47,411 nucleotides of DNA from Priapulus caudatus (GCF_000485595.1 NW_014577394.1:114392-161802); one strand, 5' to 3'. Shown: positions 1 to 8,184, numbered from the stretch's first letter. The notes: generated by a model from the letters alone, not told the origin. Numbers and translations: made by a program.

Positions 1-281
1 GAAACATTATTGTCATTAAGATATATGTAGTACTAGTATTATATTTCGTATTTATTTAGCATTATATTTTATTGAAACGTTTCAAGTGCCTGTGCACTGC
101 TCCTTCGCTACCCTGTACCAGAACTACGAGAGTGCTGACGATGTTCCACTGATACGCCCGAAACGCCGATAGACTGCGTACCACCATCTGGCGGTGGCGT
201 TTGCAAGTTAATTTACGACGCTAAACCACAACCTGATGTTGACGGTGACAGTGTTCTATTTTCTCTGGTGTATGCGCAGAA
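1..281. other. AT-rich leading stretch without a recognised gene
   Basis: The first ~65 bases are AT-rich and the rest is of mixed composition. I see no splice-site-bounded open frame or repeat here. A short open frame beginning at 236 runs into the neighbouring minisatellite and is explained by it. Confidence 0.5.
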
Positions 282-402
282 GAAACTCGGAAACTCAGAA
301 ACTCAGAAACTCGGAAACTCAGAAACTCGTAAACTCAGAAACTCAGAAACTCGGAAACTCAGAAACTCAGAAACTCGTAAACTCGGATACTCAAAAAGTC
401 GG
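282..402 (+). repeat. 8-bp minisatellite, unit AAACTC(A/G/T)G-like
   Basis: About 13-14 tandem copies of an 8-base unit, AAACTC followed by GG, AG or GT. The variants are not random: the two-base suffixes read roughly GG, AG, AG, GG, AG, GT, AG, AG, GG, AG, AG, GT, GG, which hints at a higher-order period of about six units. Because three 8-base units make 24 bases, the plus strand stays open and would encode an 8-residue repeat NSETQKLx. This gives a 63-codon frame at 236-427 with a hydrophobic start (LTVTVFYFLW). I take the open frame as a by-product of the repeat, since I see no splice sites, no 5' context and nothing homologous elsewhere in the window. Confidence 0.85.
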
Positions 403-577
403 ATGTCGCTTCAGGGCTTCCATATAACACAGTCTTACTAATTTACTACATATTGCAAATTGTTTCAATCAAATGTTTCTATCAGTGACCAGGAAGTCCG
501 CCATGTTTGTTTATTGTAACCGTTTCGATGGTTAATATATGGGCGTGCGTGATTGGTCTATGGTGGTGACGTCACAC

Positions 578-622
578 TGACGTACACTGACGTCACGCGA
601 ACCTTCGATGGCATGGAAACAT
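578..622 (+). repeat. 45-bp direct repeat with CRE motif, copy 1
   Basis: This 45-base sequence recurs exactly at 1097-1141, so the two copies flank the telomere-repeat structure. It contains TGACGTCA, the palindromic CREB/ATF consensus. A second TGACGTCA lies just upstream near 568. Whether it is bound is unknown; the repeat is what can be seen. Confidence 0.8.
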
Positions 623-667
623 CCATGTATGCATATAGGGCACATCCATAATACATCATTCGAGCAA

Positions 668-745
668 ACCAAAATAGCGCAGCGCGTATGGCGCCGGACG
701 TTTCTTCTTGAGGTGGTGGGTTCGAATCCCATCTGTTTATTATTT
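668..745 (+). ncRNA. tRNA-Arg-like pol III promoter, probable SINE head or tRNA pseudogene
   Basis: An A-box-like TAGCGCAGCGCG lies at 675-686 and a perfect B box GGTTCGAATCC at 719-729, at normal tRNA spacing. A T-arm (GTGGG / CCCAT around TTCGAAT) and a GCGC/GCGC D-stem can be folded. The seven bases before the A box (ACCAAAA) do not pair with those after the T-arm, so the acceptor stem is lost. The order and the GACGTTTCTTCTTG anticodon region resemble tRNA-Arg(UCU), but this is a weak assignment. The following AT-rich stretch (745-790) would suit a SINE tail. A functional tRNA is unlikely. Confidence 0.5.
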
Positions 746-787
746 TTATTTTTCTATTTTTCTATCTTTATCCATTTAACTATTTTG

Positions 788-827
788 TGTTAGTGTTAGT
801 GTTAGTATTAGTGTTAATTAAATTAAA
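788..827 (+). repeat. Degenerate telomere-like repeats (TTAGTG variants)
   Basis: Units of TTAGTG and TTAGTA, then AATTAAATTAAA, lead directly into the perfect TTAGGG array. They look like variant or decayed telomere-type units of the kind often found proximal to telomeric arrays. Confidence 0.6.
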
Positions 828-893
828 TTAGGGTTAGGGTTAGGGTTAGGGTTAGGGTTAGGGTTAGGGTTAGGGTTAGGGTTAGGGTTAGGG
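828..893 (+). repeat. Interstitial telomeric array (TTAGGG)11
   Basis: Eleven perfect TTAGGG units on the plus strand. TTAGGG is the ancestral metazoan telomere repeat. The array stops exactly at a 42-bp palindrome and is mirrored by CCCTAA units beyond it. Confidence 0.95.
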
Positions 894-935
894 ACTGATC
901 TCTATAATATAATCGATTATATTATAGAGATCAGT
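894..935. repeat. Perfect 42-bp palindrome between opposed telomeric arrays
   Basis: The left half begins ACTGATCTCTATAATATAAT and the right half is its exact reverse complement, meeting at the central CG. There is no spacer and no mismatch over 21+21 bases. It abuts the last TTAGGG unit directly. Confidence 0.95.
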
Positions 936-954
936 GACATAACCTGATGCAAAA

Positions 955-1016
955 ACCTTAACCCTACCCTTAACCCTAACCCTAACCCTAACCCTAACCC
1001 TAACCCTAACCCTAAC
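955..1016 (-). repeat. Inverted telomeric array (CCCTAA)n
   Basis: About nine CCCTAA-type units. The first two carry small variations (ACCTTAACCCTACCCTTAA) and the rest are perfect. They face the TTAGGG array at 828-893, giving the 5'-(TTAGGG)n-(CCCTAA)n-3' order. The array ends at AACTCGG. Confidence 0.93.
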
Positions 1017-1088
1017 TCGGTTATGTGCGTGACGTAGCCATCAGCAGCTAGGCTGTATGCATTCAACTTTACTTCGGAGATAGCCGAG

Positions 1089-1122
1089 TTCGTGCGTGAC
1101 GTACACTGACGTCACGCGAACC
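1089..1122. repeat. Hairpin with CRE-type arms
   Basis: GTTCGTGCGTGACGT and the downstream ACGTCACGCGAAC are inverted copies around a short loop. The right arm lies inside the 45-bp direct repeat. Confidence 0.6.
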
Positions 1123-1141
1123 TTCGATGGCATGGAAACAT
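1097..1141 (+). repeat. 45-bp direct repeat with CRE motif, copy 2
   Basis: Exact second copy of 578-622, with TGACGTCA at about 1107-1114. The two copies are 519 bases apart and enclose the tRNA-like sequence and the opposed telomeric arrays. Confidence 0.8.
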
Positions 1142-1535
1142 ATGCCGACCGTGCAAAAGTATTTAAAACAAGAGAACAAATGCCATACGCCATTTGTAAA
1201 TGTTTTGACACTTTTGTTTTGCTTCACGATCGGTAGATAATTAATGTTTTTGACGTGTTTTTCAAGAAAAACACATGATATTACTCATTAATATAAAATA
1301 TAATATCACTATAATTGTAATTCTTAGTCTAAATGTGTTATTTTCATCTTAATATTAAAGGTACGAGAGGGTCTGGGCTCTCGTAATGTTAAGAGGATAT
1401 TTGTGAGGATTTTTCGTTTTCGTAACATTACGATGTTTCTTTCAACGGTTAACGAGTGGAAGTTAATGTTAAGACTAATGTTAAGACTAATTTTGTATCT
1501 GACAACGAGCCCCCGATGGGCACGCAAAACAGGTG
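1142..1535. other. No gene seen
   Basis: AT-rich sequence with short overlapping open frames on both strands. I find no splice-site-bounded exon or clear repeat here. Confidence 0.4.
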
Positions 1536-1918
1536 CCAAACTCCACGACAGATGGCGCTCTCGCTCATTGGCTCAATCTACTGTCAAGAGCATGTGGTCC
1601 TGAGCATAGTCCTGAGCAAGGCCTATAGAGGCTATAGATAAACACCTATAGATAAACTATAGATAGGTGTTTATCTATAGGCCTTAGTCCTGAGTGTGCG
1701 AAGGCAAGGGGGGGGGCGCTGCATGCAGTTTGAACAGTTTGCATGCAGTTGCCGGTGCTTGGCTGTGTGTGCGACCCTTGGACGCAACACGCGGCTGGGG
1801 AAACCACGGTTGGTTTGCTGGTCAGGGTACACAGCAAACTGCATGCGTGCCCCCCTCCCCACACTCAGGATAGTAGATTGAGCCCATCAGCGAGAGCGCC
1901 ATCTGACGTGGAGTTTGG
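1536..1918. mobile_element. Foldback/MITE-like element with ~50-bp terminal inverted repeats
   Basis: The left arm (1536-1585, CCAAACTCCACGACAGATGG...) and right arm (1869-1918) are inverted copies, with about four mismatches over 50 bases. Further inverted pairs are nested inside. One is 1618-1647 against 1665-1685, built around CTATAGATAAACACCT. Another is ~1689-1730 against ~1838-1868, including CTGAGTGTG/CACACTCAG and GCATGCAGTTT. No transposase frame is present. I cannot find a target-site duplication directly at the arm ends, but an 11-bp GCACGCAAAAC direct repeat occurs near 1520 and 1948, off-set on the right side. Confidence 0.7.
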
Positions 1919-1959
1919 GTACACAGCTGCCACGCCGCTCTAGTGCTGCACGCAAAACC

Positions 1960-2630
1960 TACAGATGCCTGTTAAAAGCAGATGGGGTCGTTGTCGTATC
2001 AGGTACGTATCTAATATATATTTGAGTTCGTATGTATCTATGTATGTATGTATCTTCCCTATAGGCGGCCAAACCGCCCAAGCAATCTGGATGCAATTTT
2101 CACAGGGCCATCTCTTATTTTGGCAGGTTTTTTTCAGCTACGAACACTCCCCGGGTATTTTTTGGTGAGTTTGACGGTTTGACAGGTTTTTTTTTCACGG
2201 CCCGTCAATTCGTCAAACCACACAATGTCAGCACTCACTGTACAGTGCTGCCACACACAGAAAAATCGATGACTATTTCTTGCCCTCACTTCATCAGCTG
2301 TTGGTATTGTGAAACCGAAACCAATACTAAAACAGAGCACAGCCAGGACCAGTTCAGAGGTTACGACTGCATTGTTTATCAAGAGGCTTTCAAATGAAAA
2401 CGGCAACCCATTCGTACATCCTGTTATAATAACTTTTTCTCATTTACACCATATTACTATTATGTTCCAGGGGTTCTAAGTTGGGTTGTGCTGTCATATA
2501 AATGTCATACGTAACACTTTTTTCCCCATGCTAAATTGTAAATATTGATATTCTGTGCAATGTTATTGTCGATTATTGTCAATGTACCTATTGTGTCCGA
2601 TTATTAGTAGTATGAATTAGTAGCACGATT
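1960..2630. other. No gene seen
   Basis: Contains a short TGTATGTATC-type run near 2030-2056 and several T-rich stretches (2120-2200). Open frames on the two strands overlap and show no consistent coding signature. Confidence 0.4.
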
Positions 2631-2635
2631 TTACC

Positions 2636-2660
2636 CAGCGCAGCGGGTACCCGCAGCTAG
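2636..2660 (+). mobile_element. Possible Helitron-like 3' end
   Basis: The 12-bp perfect palindrome GCGGGTACCCGC (2643-2654) is followed by AG and then CTAG and T. Helitrons end in a GC-rich hairpin and CTRR, inserted between A and T. However, the usual 10-12 base gap between hairpin and CTAG is missing, and no 5' end was found. This is a weak call. Confidence 0.2.
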
Positions 2661-2949
2661 TATTTAATATTTGACTTATATTCATGAATCGCCTTGCTAT
2701 ATCGTACTGTGTATTCCCTTCTTCAACCGCCACCTTAACCATCACTACCAGAAGCCATCCTCTGCCAGTGCCCAGATTACTCTCCTTTGTTTTCTCAGTG
2801 TCTTCGTAGTGGCGTTTAATAGCCCTTTCTCCACCGCTCATTTCTTATTTGCCGTCAACTTCGTATTCCGCGAGCAACCCTCTCTCGGCCGGTCTCTCTC
2901 TGGCTCACTTTCTCATGTTTCGCTCCCACTCTTTGTCGGTTCAACGCGT

Positions 2950-3057
2950 TGTCGGCATCGTTGTTGTTCTGCTTTCCCCCGAGGAATAGTAATCGCTGCG
3001 TGGAGGCGTACACCGTAGCCACTTAGCGACCGCCGCAGCAGCAGTGCGGGCCCGCCG

Positions 3058-3088
<31 letters not shown>

Positions 3089-3380
3089 GGCGGCGGCGGC
3101 GGCGGCGGCGTGCTCTGCCGCTGCGTGCACGGCGCTGATTGCTAGCAGACGCCCGCGAGGAAAACCAGTTGCGCGGCGGCACTGATCGAGCAGAGCGCAC
3201 AGCGAGCCGGTCGCGCACGCACGCACGTCCGTCCGTCCGTCCGTCCGTCCGTCCGTTCCCCTCGTCTGTGCGTGAGTGTGACGCCGCCGTGTGAGTGCGC
3301 GCGTTGACTGGAGTCGTCACCCCGTGTCCCACACCGACATCGTTGATTTCGTTGACTGGCGAGAACGTTGGCGATACGCG
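2950..3380 (+). promoter_or_regulatory. CpG-rich region, candidate promoter / 5' UTR of the exon at 3381
   Basis: This stretch is markedly richer in CpG and GC than its surroundings. It holds (CTG)9(CGG)7 at 3061-3110, a CGTC(CGTC)n run at about 3225-3256 and many CGCG and GCGC steps. It ends at the first ATG of a short open frame closed by a good splice donor. An in-frame TGA at 3279-3281 shows the frame does not start upstream, apart from non-ATG codons. CpG-rich promoters reaching into 5' UTRs are common in animals; I infer that role here. Confidence 0.4.
3061..3110 (+). repeat. (CTG)9(CGG)7 compound trinucleotide repeat
   Basis: Nine CTG units pass directly into seven CGG units. Both motifs are known to form hairpins. 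If transcribed with the candidate exon downstream, the repeat would lie in its 5' UTR. Confidence 0.9.
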
Positions 3381-3422
3381 ATGAAGATGAGCCGGCACTG
3401 GATGGTTCTACTCGCTCTGATG
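3381..3422 (+). CDS. Candidate first coding exon of a secreted or membrane protein (partial)
   Basis: The ATG at 3381 has G at -3 and follows an in-frame stop at 3279. It opens MKMSRHWMVLLALM and then meets ATG|GTGAGT at 3423, close to the animal donor consensus. Two positives and an aromatic before VLLALM would suit the start of a signal peptide whose hydrophobic core continues in the next exon (phase 0 junction). Upstream DNA is CpG-rich, as expected for a promoter and 5' UTR. The following DNA is microsatellite and a foldback element, so the intron would be long. No second exon is identifiable, and I do not recognise the protein. The main alternative is chance: a 14-codon frame and a 6-base donor carry little information. 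Confidence 0.4.
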
Positions 3423-3449
3423 GTGAGTTCGTTGGATGTCCTCGTTACG

Positions 3450-3450
<1 letters not shown>

Positions 3451-3526
<76 letters not shown>

Positions 3527-3575
3527 TGTGCGTGCGCGTGTGTGCGTGTGTGTGCGTGCGCGCGCGCGTGTGTGT
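3451..3575 (+). repeat. (TG)n-(TGCG)n microsatellite
   Basis: About 19 TG units pass into about nine TGCG units, then mixed TGCGTG and CGCGCG. Alternating purine-pyrimidine sequence of this kind favours Z-DNA. It would lie at the start of the putative intron after the exon at 3381. Confidence 0.92.
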
Positions 3576-3581
3576 CTCGTT

Positions 3582-3954
3582 GGCGCGTGCATGGGCACTT
3601 GGGCCGCTTCAATAATAAAATAATTGTAAATAAACACAAGTTGCATTTACTACCCTTATCGGCTAATGAGTCCACGTAAATGTCGTTCAAATGCTCATCT
3701 GTAACACACAGTCTTACCGCGCGCACGCACGCCACTGCACAAACTGACAGAAAGATATCGTTCTTCTATCAGTGGCCTATGTGCGGTGAAATTGCGCGTC
3801 ACCGAGGGGAATTTGAACGGCTTTTACGGGAAATCATTACTAATAATAGGCGATAGAGAGTAGATATACACATGACAACTTGAGTACTAAATACAATTCG
3901 TGTTTATTTACTGTTATTTTATTATTGAAACGGCCGAAGTACTTGGGGCGCGCC
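3582..3954. mobile_element. Foldback/MITE-like element with ~65-bp inverted ends
   Basis: The left arm (~3595-3651) reads GGGCCGCTTCAATAATAAAA and continues through GTAAATAAACAC. The right arm (~3883-3948) is its reverse complement with scattered differences. The arms extend loosely outward to GGCGCG at 3582 and CGCGCC at 3949-3954. The interior (~230 bases) has no open frame. I find no clear target-site duplication. This is a non-autonomous palindromic element; the superfamily is undetermined. Confidence 0.65.
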
Positions 3955-4059
3955 TGATTTTCATCGTCGTCCTTAATTCCAAGCTCGTATGTATATGCCT
4001 ACTGTTGATGCGGCGCGCATCACATGTTGGTTTTACGCTTGAAGTTTCATCAGAGAGAA

Positions 4060-4600
4060 CGTGGATGAAGAGTGAGAGCGGGAGCGAGCCGGAAGTGGTT
4101 GGGGACAGAGAAAATAAGAGGCGAAAGTATGGGGGACTATGGCAGGGGACACGCGGGTAGATAGTGCATGTCGCGAGGGGGGGGGAGAACAGAGATGTAA
4201 GCATTAGAAGGCGGGAGGAACTGGGGGGGGGAGCATGACGAGTAGAGACATTGGATGGAGACGCCAAGGAGAGATGGTCAGGAACACAGCATGCGGATAA
4301 AGATATTCGAGGGCGAGAGCACTGGAGAGATAGTGGAGGAAGCAGGCTGACGACAGCGGGCAAGAGCAAGAGTAGCTAATGGGGGTGGGGGCACAAGCAG
4401 TGACATTATAGGGCAAGATCAAGGGGAGCTAATGGTAGACACAGACAGAGACATTAAATGGCAATGTCAGGAGTAGCTAATGGAAGACACAGACAGAGAC
4501 ATGAGACGACAAAGGCGAGGGCGGAGGGGCGGGTGACTCAAGTACGTATGAGTATTAGATCACAAGAGCAAAGATGAGATGATGGGGGGGGGGACCTTTA
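4060..4600 (+). repeat. Purine-rich block with ~50-55 bp minisatellite
   Basis: The plus strand is strongly G/A-rich. Between about 4376 and 4510, three diverged units share GAGTAGCTAATGG and AGACACAGACAGAGACAT. Earlier, weaker relatives (GAGTAGAGACATTGGATGG) start near 4239. Several G runs of 7-9 occur at about 4180, 4225 and 4585. I find no coding frame with support. Confidence 0.65.
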
Positions 4601-4773
4601 GCCGTCGCTCCACAGACGGCCTGTTTTAATTCACTAACGAAAACGCACGATCAATGTACCGTCTGGATGCCCTCTGACATGCAACACTGAAATTTTGTCT
4701 GACGTCATTTCGGGATGTCGTATAGTGCGCTGCGATGTGATGTCCCAACGTACGGCTCCCGTATCACACATCA

Positions 4774-5027
4774 AGGCGGGATGCGAAATTGTTTTTCTCA
4801 CTTGAGTTCCGGACCCACCATAGATAGTGTTTTGTAATATATGGTTCGTATATATATGGTTGGATTATAGTTAGTGTTAGGTTTCGGTTACGGTTTAGTG
4901 TTAGGGTTAGGTTAGGGATAGGTGGTATTCATTTTACATTGTTGCTTCGAGGAAGTCGAGTGAATGGAGTGCGCTGATTGGCTGTGGTCCGGAACTCAAG
5001 TGGGAAAAAAAATTTCGCAGGCGGGAT
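4774..5027. mobile_element. 236-bp MITE with 33-bp TIRs and perfect 9-bp TSD
   Basis: The element spans 4783-5018. It begins GCGAAATTGTTTTTCTCACT and ends in the reverse complement of this end; the arms align without gaps over 33 bases with two mismatches. It is flanked on both sides by the same nine bases, AGGCGGGAT (4774-4782 and 5019-5027), a clean target-site duplication. A 9-bp TSD with TIRs over 30 bp is typical of Mutator-like (MULE) derivatives; Merlin (8-9 bp) is an alternative. No transposase is encoded. The interior carries decayed telomere-like units, TTAGTGTTAGG and TTAGGGTTAGG (4869-4917). Confidence 0.88.
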
Positions 5028-5164
5028 GTCATACCATATTCAAGGCTGCCATGTGGTATTCACACATATAGGTTGTTATAATTCCTAACTTATCTTCGGA
5101 TATCGTAATCGCGTACATCATGTTGGGATGTCTTATTACATCTAGGCATGATCATTACCGTACT

Positions 5165-5275
5165 TATTCGCTCTATGAGAATAAATATCTCTATGCGAAT
5201 ATATATCTTTCTATGAGAATATATCTCTCTCTCTCTATGAGAATATATCTCTCTATGATAATAAATATCTTCATG
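5165..5275 (+). repeat. Short AT-rich tandem repeat, unit ~22-25 bp
   Basis: CTCTATGAGAATA(A)ATAT recurs about five times with CT insertions of variable length. No gene is associated. Confidence 0.75.
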
Positions 5276-5279
5276 ATCT

Positions 5280-5760
5280 AATATATAGCTGATATGTCGT
5301 AACGTTGGGATTTTGTTTATCGCGACACGTTTCGTTAGTATATTTTTATATCAAGCGTAACGTACGTTGGGATGCCGTATCACACGTAATACGTAGTACG
5401 CGAGTGATGATTGTAATAATTATAATAGCGTAACGTGAGTGATAACGATAACCAAGCTACTGTAACGCACCGTGCATGATAACCTGCAACGATAAGGCTC
5501 GCATAGCGCATCCACTTGATCTCGTTAGTGCCTCCTCCCTCTGCTTCCGATACGCAATGCAGGCCAGGCTGATTAATGCGTGCCCTTATTATAACGTGAA
5601 CCTATGCAGGAGCGAGCTCCTGTGAGCGCGTGTTGTAATAGCAGTGAGCATTCTCGGTATGCACGCATGCACTGTATATACATGCTCTGTATAGGTAGTG
5701 AGTGCTCGTGATGTGATGACGGTGTGTCAGCGTTGCATGTAAGATCGCTTCGCCGGGTTG
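5280..5760. other. No gene seen
   Basis: Mixed-composition DNA with repeated short phrases such as AACGTACGTTGGGATG and CGTAACG, also seen around 4745 and 5125. There is no supported exon. Confidence 0.4.
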
Positions 5761-5763
5761 AGG

Positions 5764-6126
5764 CCGTCGCTGCTGCTGCGGCTGCTGCTGCTGCTGCTGC
5801 TGGTGGTGGTGCTGCTGCTGCTGCGGCTGCTGCTGCTGCGGCTGCTGTTGCTGCTGCTGCTGGGGGTAGTGCTGCTGCTGCTGCTGCTGGTGCTGCTGCT
5901 GCTGCTGCGGCGGCTGCTGTTGCTGCTGCTGGGGGTGGTGCTGCTGGTGCTGCTGCTGCTGGTGCTGCTGCTGCAGCGGCGGCTGGTGGTGGTGGTGCTG
6001 CTGCTGCTGCTGGTGGTGGTGGTGGTGCTACTGCTGGTGGTGGTGCTGCTGCTGCTGCTGCTGCTGCTGGTGGTGGTGGTGGTGGTGCTACTGCTGCTGC
6101 TGCTGCTGCTGCTGGGGGTGGTGGTG

Positions 6127-6171
<45 letters not shown>

Positions 6172-6418
6172 CGTACTGCTGCTGTTGCTGCTGTTACTGC
6201 GGCTGCGGCTGCGGCTGCGGCTGTTGTTGTTGCTGGTGATGGTGCTGCTGCTGCTGCTGGTGGTGGTGGTGATGGTGGTGATGGTGGTGGTGGTGCTACT
6301 GCTGCTGCCACTGCTGCTGTTACTGCGGCTGCGTATGTTGCTGGGGCTGTTGATGGTGCTGCTGCTGCTGCTTCTAATGCTGCTGATGACGATGCTGATC
6401 ATGATGCTGCTGCTGCTG
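5764..6418 (+). repeat. Large interrupted CTG/CAG array with GTG and GCGG variants
   Basis: About 650 bases are built almost wholly of NTG and GCN triplets. CTG dominates, interrupted by blocks of GTG (TGG), CGG and TTG, and by GGGGGT motifs spaced at intervals of about 75-120 bases. The longest pure run is about (CTG)14, ending at 6168. Every frame on both strands is open for long stretches (Leu, Ala or Cys on plus; Gln, Ser or Ala on minus). The open frames are therefore a property of the repeat and not evidence of a gene. On the minus strand the CAG frame would give polyglutamine. No splice sites or flanking unique coding sequence support an exon. Confidence 0.9.
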
Positions 6419-6439
6419 GCTGCCCGCCGTCCATTAGCT

Positions 6440-7290
6440 GATTCTCATTAAGGCGTCTAAGCGGCGTGTCGCTCAAAGACCGATGCGTTTTACCAACATC
6501 GCTAATTAATTTGCCTGCGGGGGATGGTGTTGCACGCACCACTCGCGTCGTATTCAAGAATGTCGCCGCACGTCAGCACCGAGGGCGTCTTATAGCGGCG
6601 TATTAAAGCCAGCTGTGCCACTGCCTACCTCTCTACATTATGCCAGGTTTTATGCGAGAAAAAAACATTGGCTTTTTATAGAGGTTGTTCTCGCGTAACC
6701 TAACGCAGTTATCCCGCGCCGCTGCAGTTATCCACAGCCGATATAGACGCGCGATGATACTCTACGACGATGCAAATTTAAAATTCTATTTCCGCAGTTT
6801 GTTTGGGTACGCCGTTGATGAATTGGCAATTCGCGCGCGGGGATTTTACATGCCCCTTGGTTGGCGCGCACACACATAGGCCTACAGCCCCATACGCGCC
6901 TCTACCCCCCCCCCCAACGCGATTAGCCTTTCCCGCATCGTTTTGACGTCTAGCAACGTCGTTGCAAAATTCATGCGTTCACAAACGCACCGCCGACATT
7001 AATTATTTAATAAGATATTTTAACAATATATAACTGTAATGCTATAATGTTTTTGCTATGTCGTAGTAGTCGCGACTTATCCGTCACGCCGGGGGTTCCA
7101 TTAAATTTCGTGGAAACGTTGCGGTGACTGCGGGATATAATAATGGAGGGCGGGAGGAAAAAGATGGATTATACCTTATTCATCGCGCAGAAATAAATCC
7201 AGCGATTCTTCCTGTGCGAGCGGGTTGAAATGAATAACGGTTCATCGCTTCATCGCTGTGAGTGTGAATATTGCATGGCACCGGGTGAAT
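6440..7290. other. No gene seen; short poly-C tract
   Basis: Unique sequence of mixed composition with a run of about 12 C residues near 6906. The longest open frame (6685-6879 plus) has no splice or signal features. Confidence 0.4.
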
Positions 7291-7292
7291 AT

Positions 7293-7295
<3 letters not shown>

Positions 7296-7338
<43 letters not shown>

Positions 7339-7560
7339 CACACACACACGACACACACACACACACACACAACACACACACATACACACCACAACACAAA
7401 CACATACCACAACACACACACACACGCACACATATATATATATATATATACTACTATAATATATATATATATATACCACAAAGGATCTTTAATATGCTCT
7501 TGGATATATATATATACTACTCATACATAAATATATATATATATATATATTATAATATAC
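7296..7560 (+). repeat. (CA)n followed by (TA)n microsatellites
   Basis: CA repeats with occasional CGACA and AACAC interruptions (7296-7430) pass into TA repeats (7431-7475), then a short unique piece and more TA repeats (7503-7560). The phrase TGTGAGTGTGAATA just upstream (7257-7270) recurs at 8062-8075, just before the GT array. Confidence 0.9.
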
Positions 7561-8085
7561 TACATTGCCAACGCGACGACTATGGCTGATGACAGTATAA
7601 TTACCCGTGAACAAGTCAGACAACGTATAGAAAGACTCAATAAAATTCGAATTTTTATCAGCGGCGAGTAATGCTATGCAGTTTTTCTTACGCGATCGTA
7701 CGGCGTAAACGCATTTTGTTGTTCATGCGGCGGTCGTCGCGCTGTTGGGTGATTGTGCGACAGAGTAGTGGGCCGTAGTTAACGCTTCTATCGAACAAAG
7801 GCAAGATTCTCAATCAGTTCTGTTCGCGATGACGAGGTGGCGGCCCGAATCTCTGCGATGCGATATCCAGTCGTTTACGGGTCCAAGTTCAATTTGGCTT
7901 TAATTTGTTCTCGTTTTCCCCATATATATATATATAACTATACTATATGGCGGCGATGGTGTATGCCAGCAGAGCGGCCATTCAGGCATGGCGAGTCAAA
8001 CGATCAGGGAAGCGCCCAGGAAATTAGAAATTTTAAACATGGCCGTAATACAGCCCTGCCTGTGTGAGTGTGAATACTGTGTGCT
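7560..8085. other. No gene seen
   Basis: Unique sequence between two microsatellites, with a small TA run at 7923-7938. There is no supported exon. Confidence 0.4.
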
Positions 8086-8087
8086 GC

Positions 8088-8103
8088 TGTGGGTGTGTGT
8101 GTG

Positions 8104-8136
<33 letters not shown>

Positions 8137-8147
8137 TGTGTGTGCTG

Positions 8148-8184
<37 letters not shown>

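Noticed and set aside
668-745. Functional tRNA gene
   Set aside because: The A and B boxes are good but the acceptor stem does not pair and the anticodon arm is poor.
4869-4917. Separate interstitial telomere array
   Set aside because: The TTAGGG-like units are few and decayed and lie inside the 236-bp MITE, so they are treated as part of that element.
5758-6441. Long Leu-, Ala-, Ser- or Gln-rich open frames in the CTG region
   Set aside because: All frames are open because the DNA is a triplet repeat; there are no flanking exons or splice sites.
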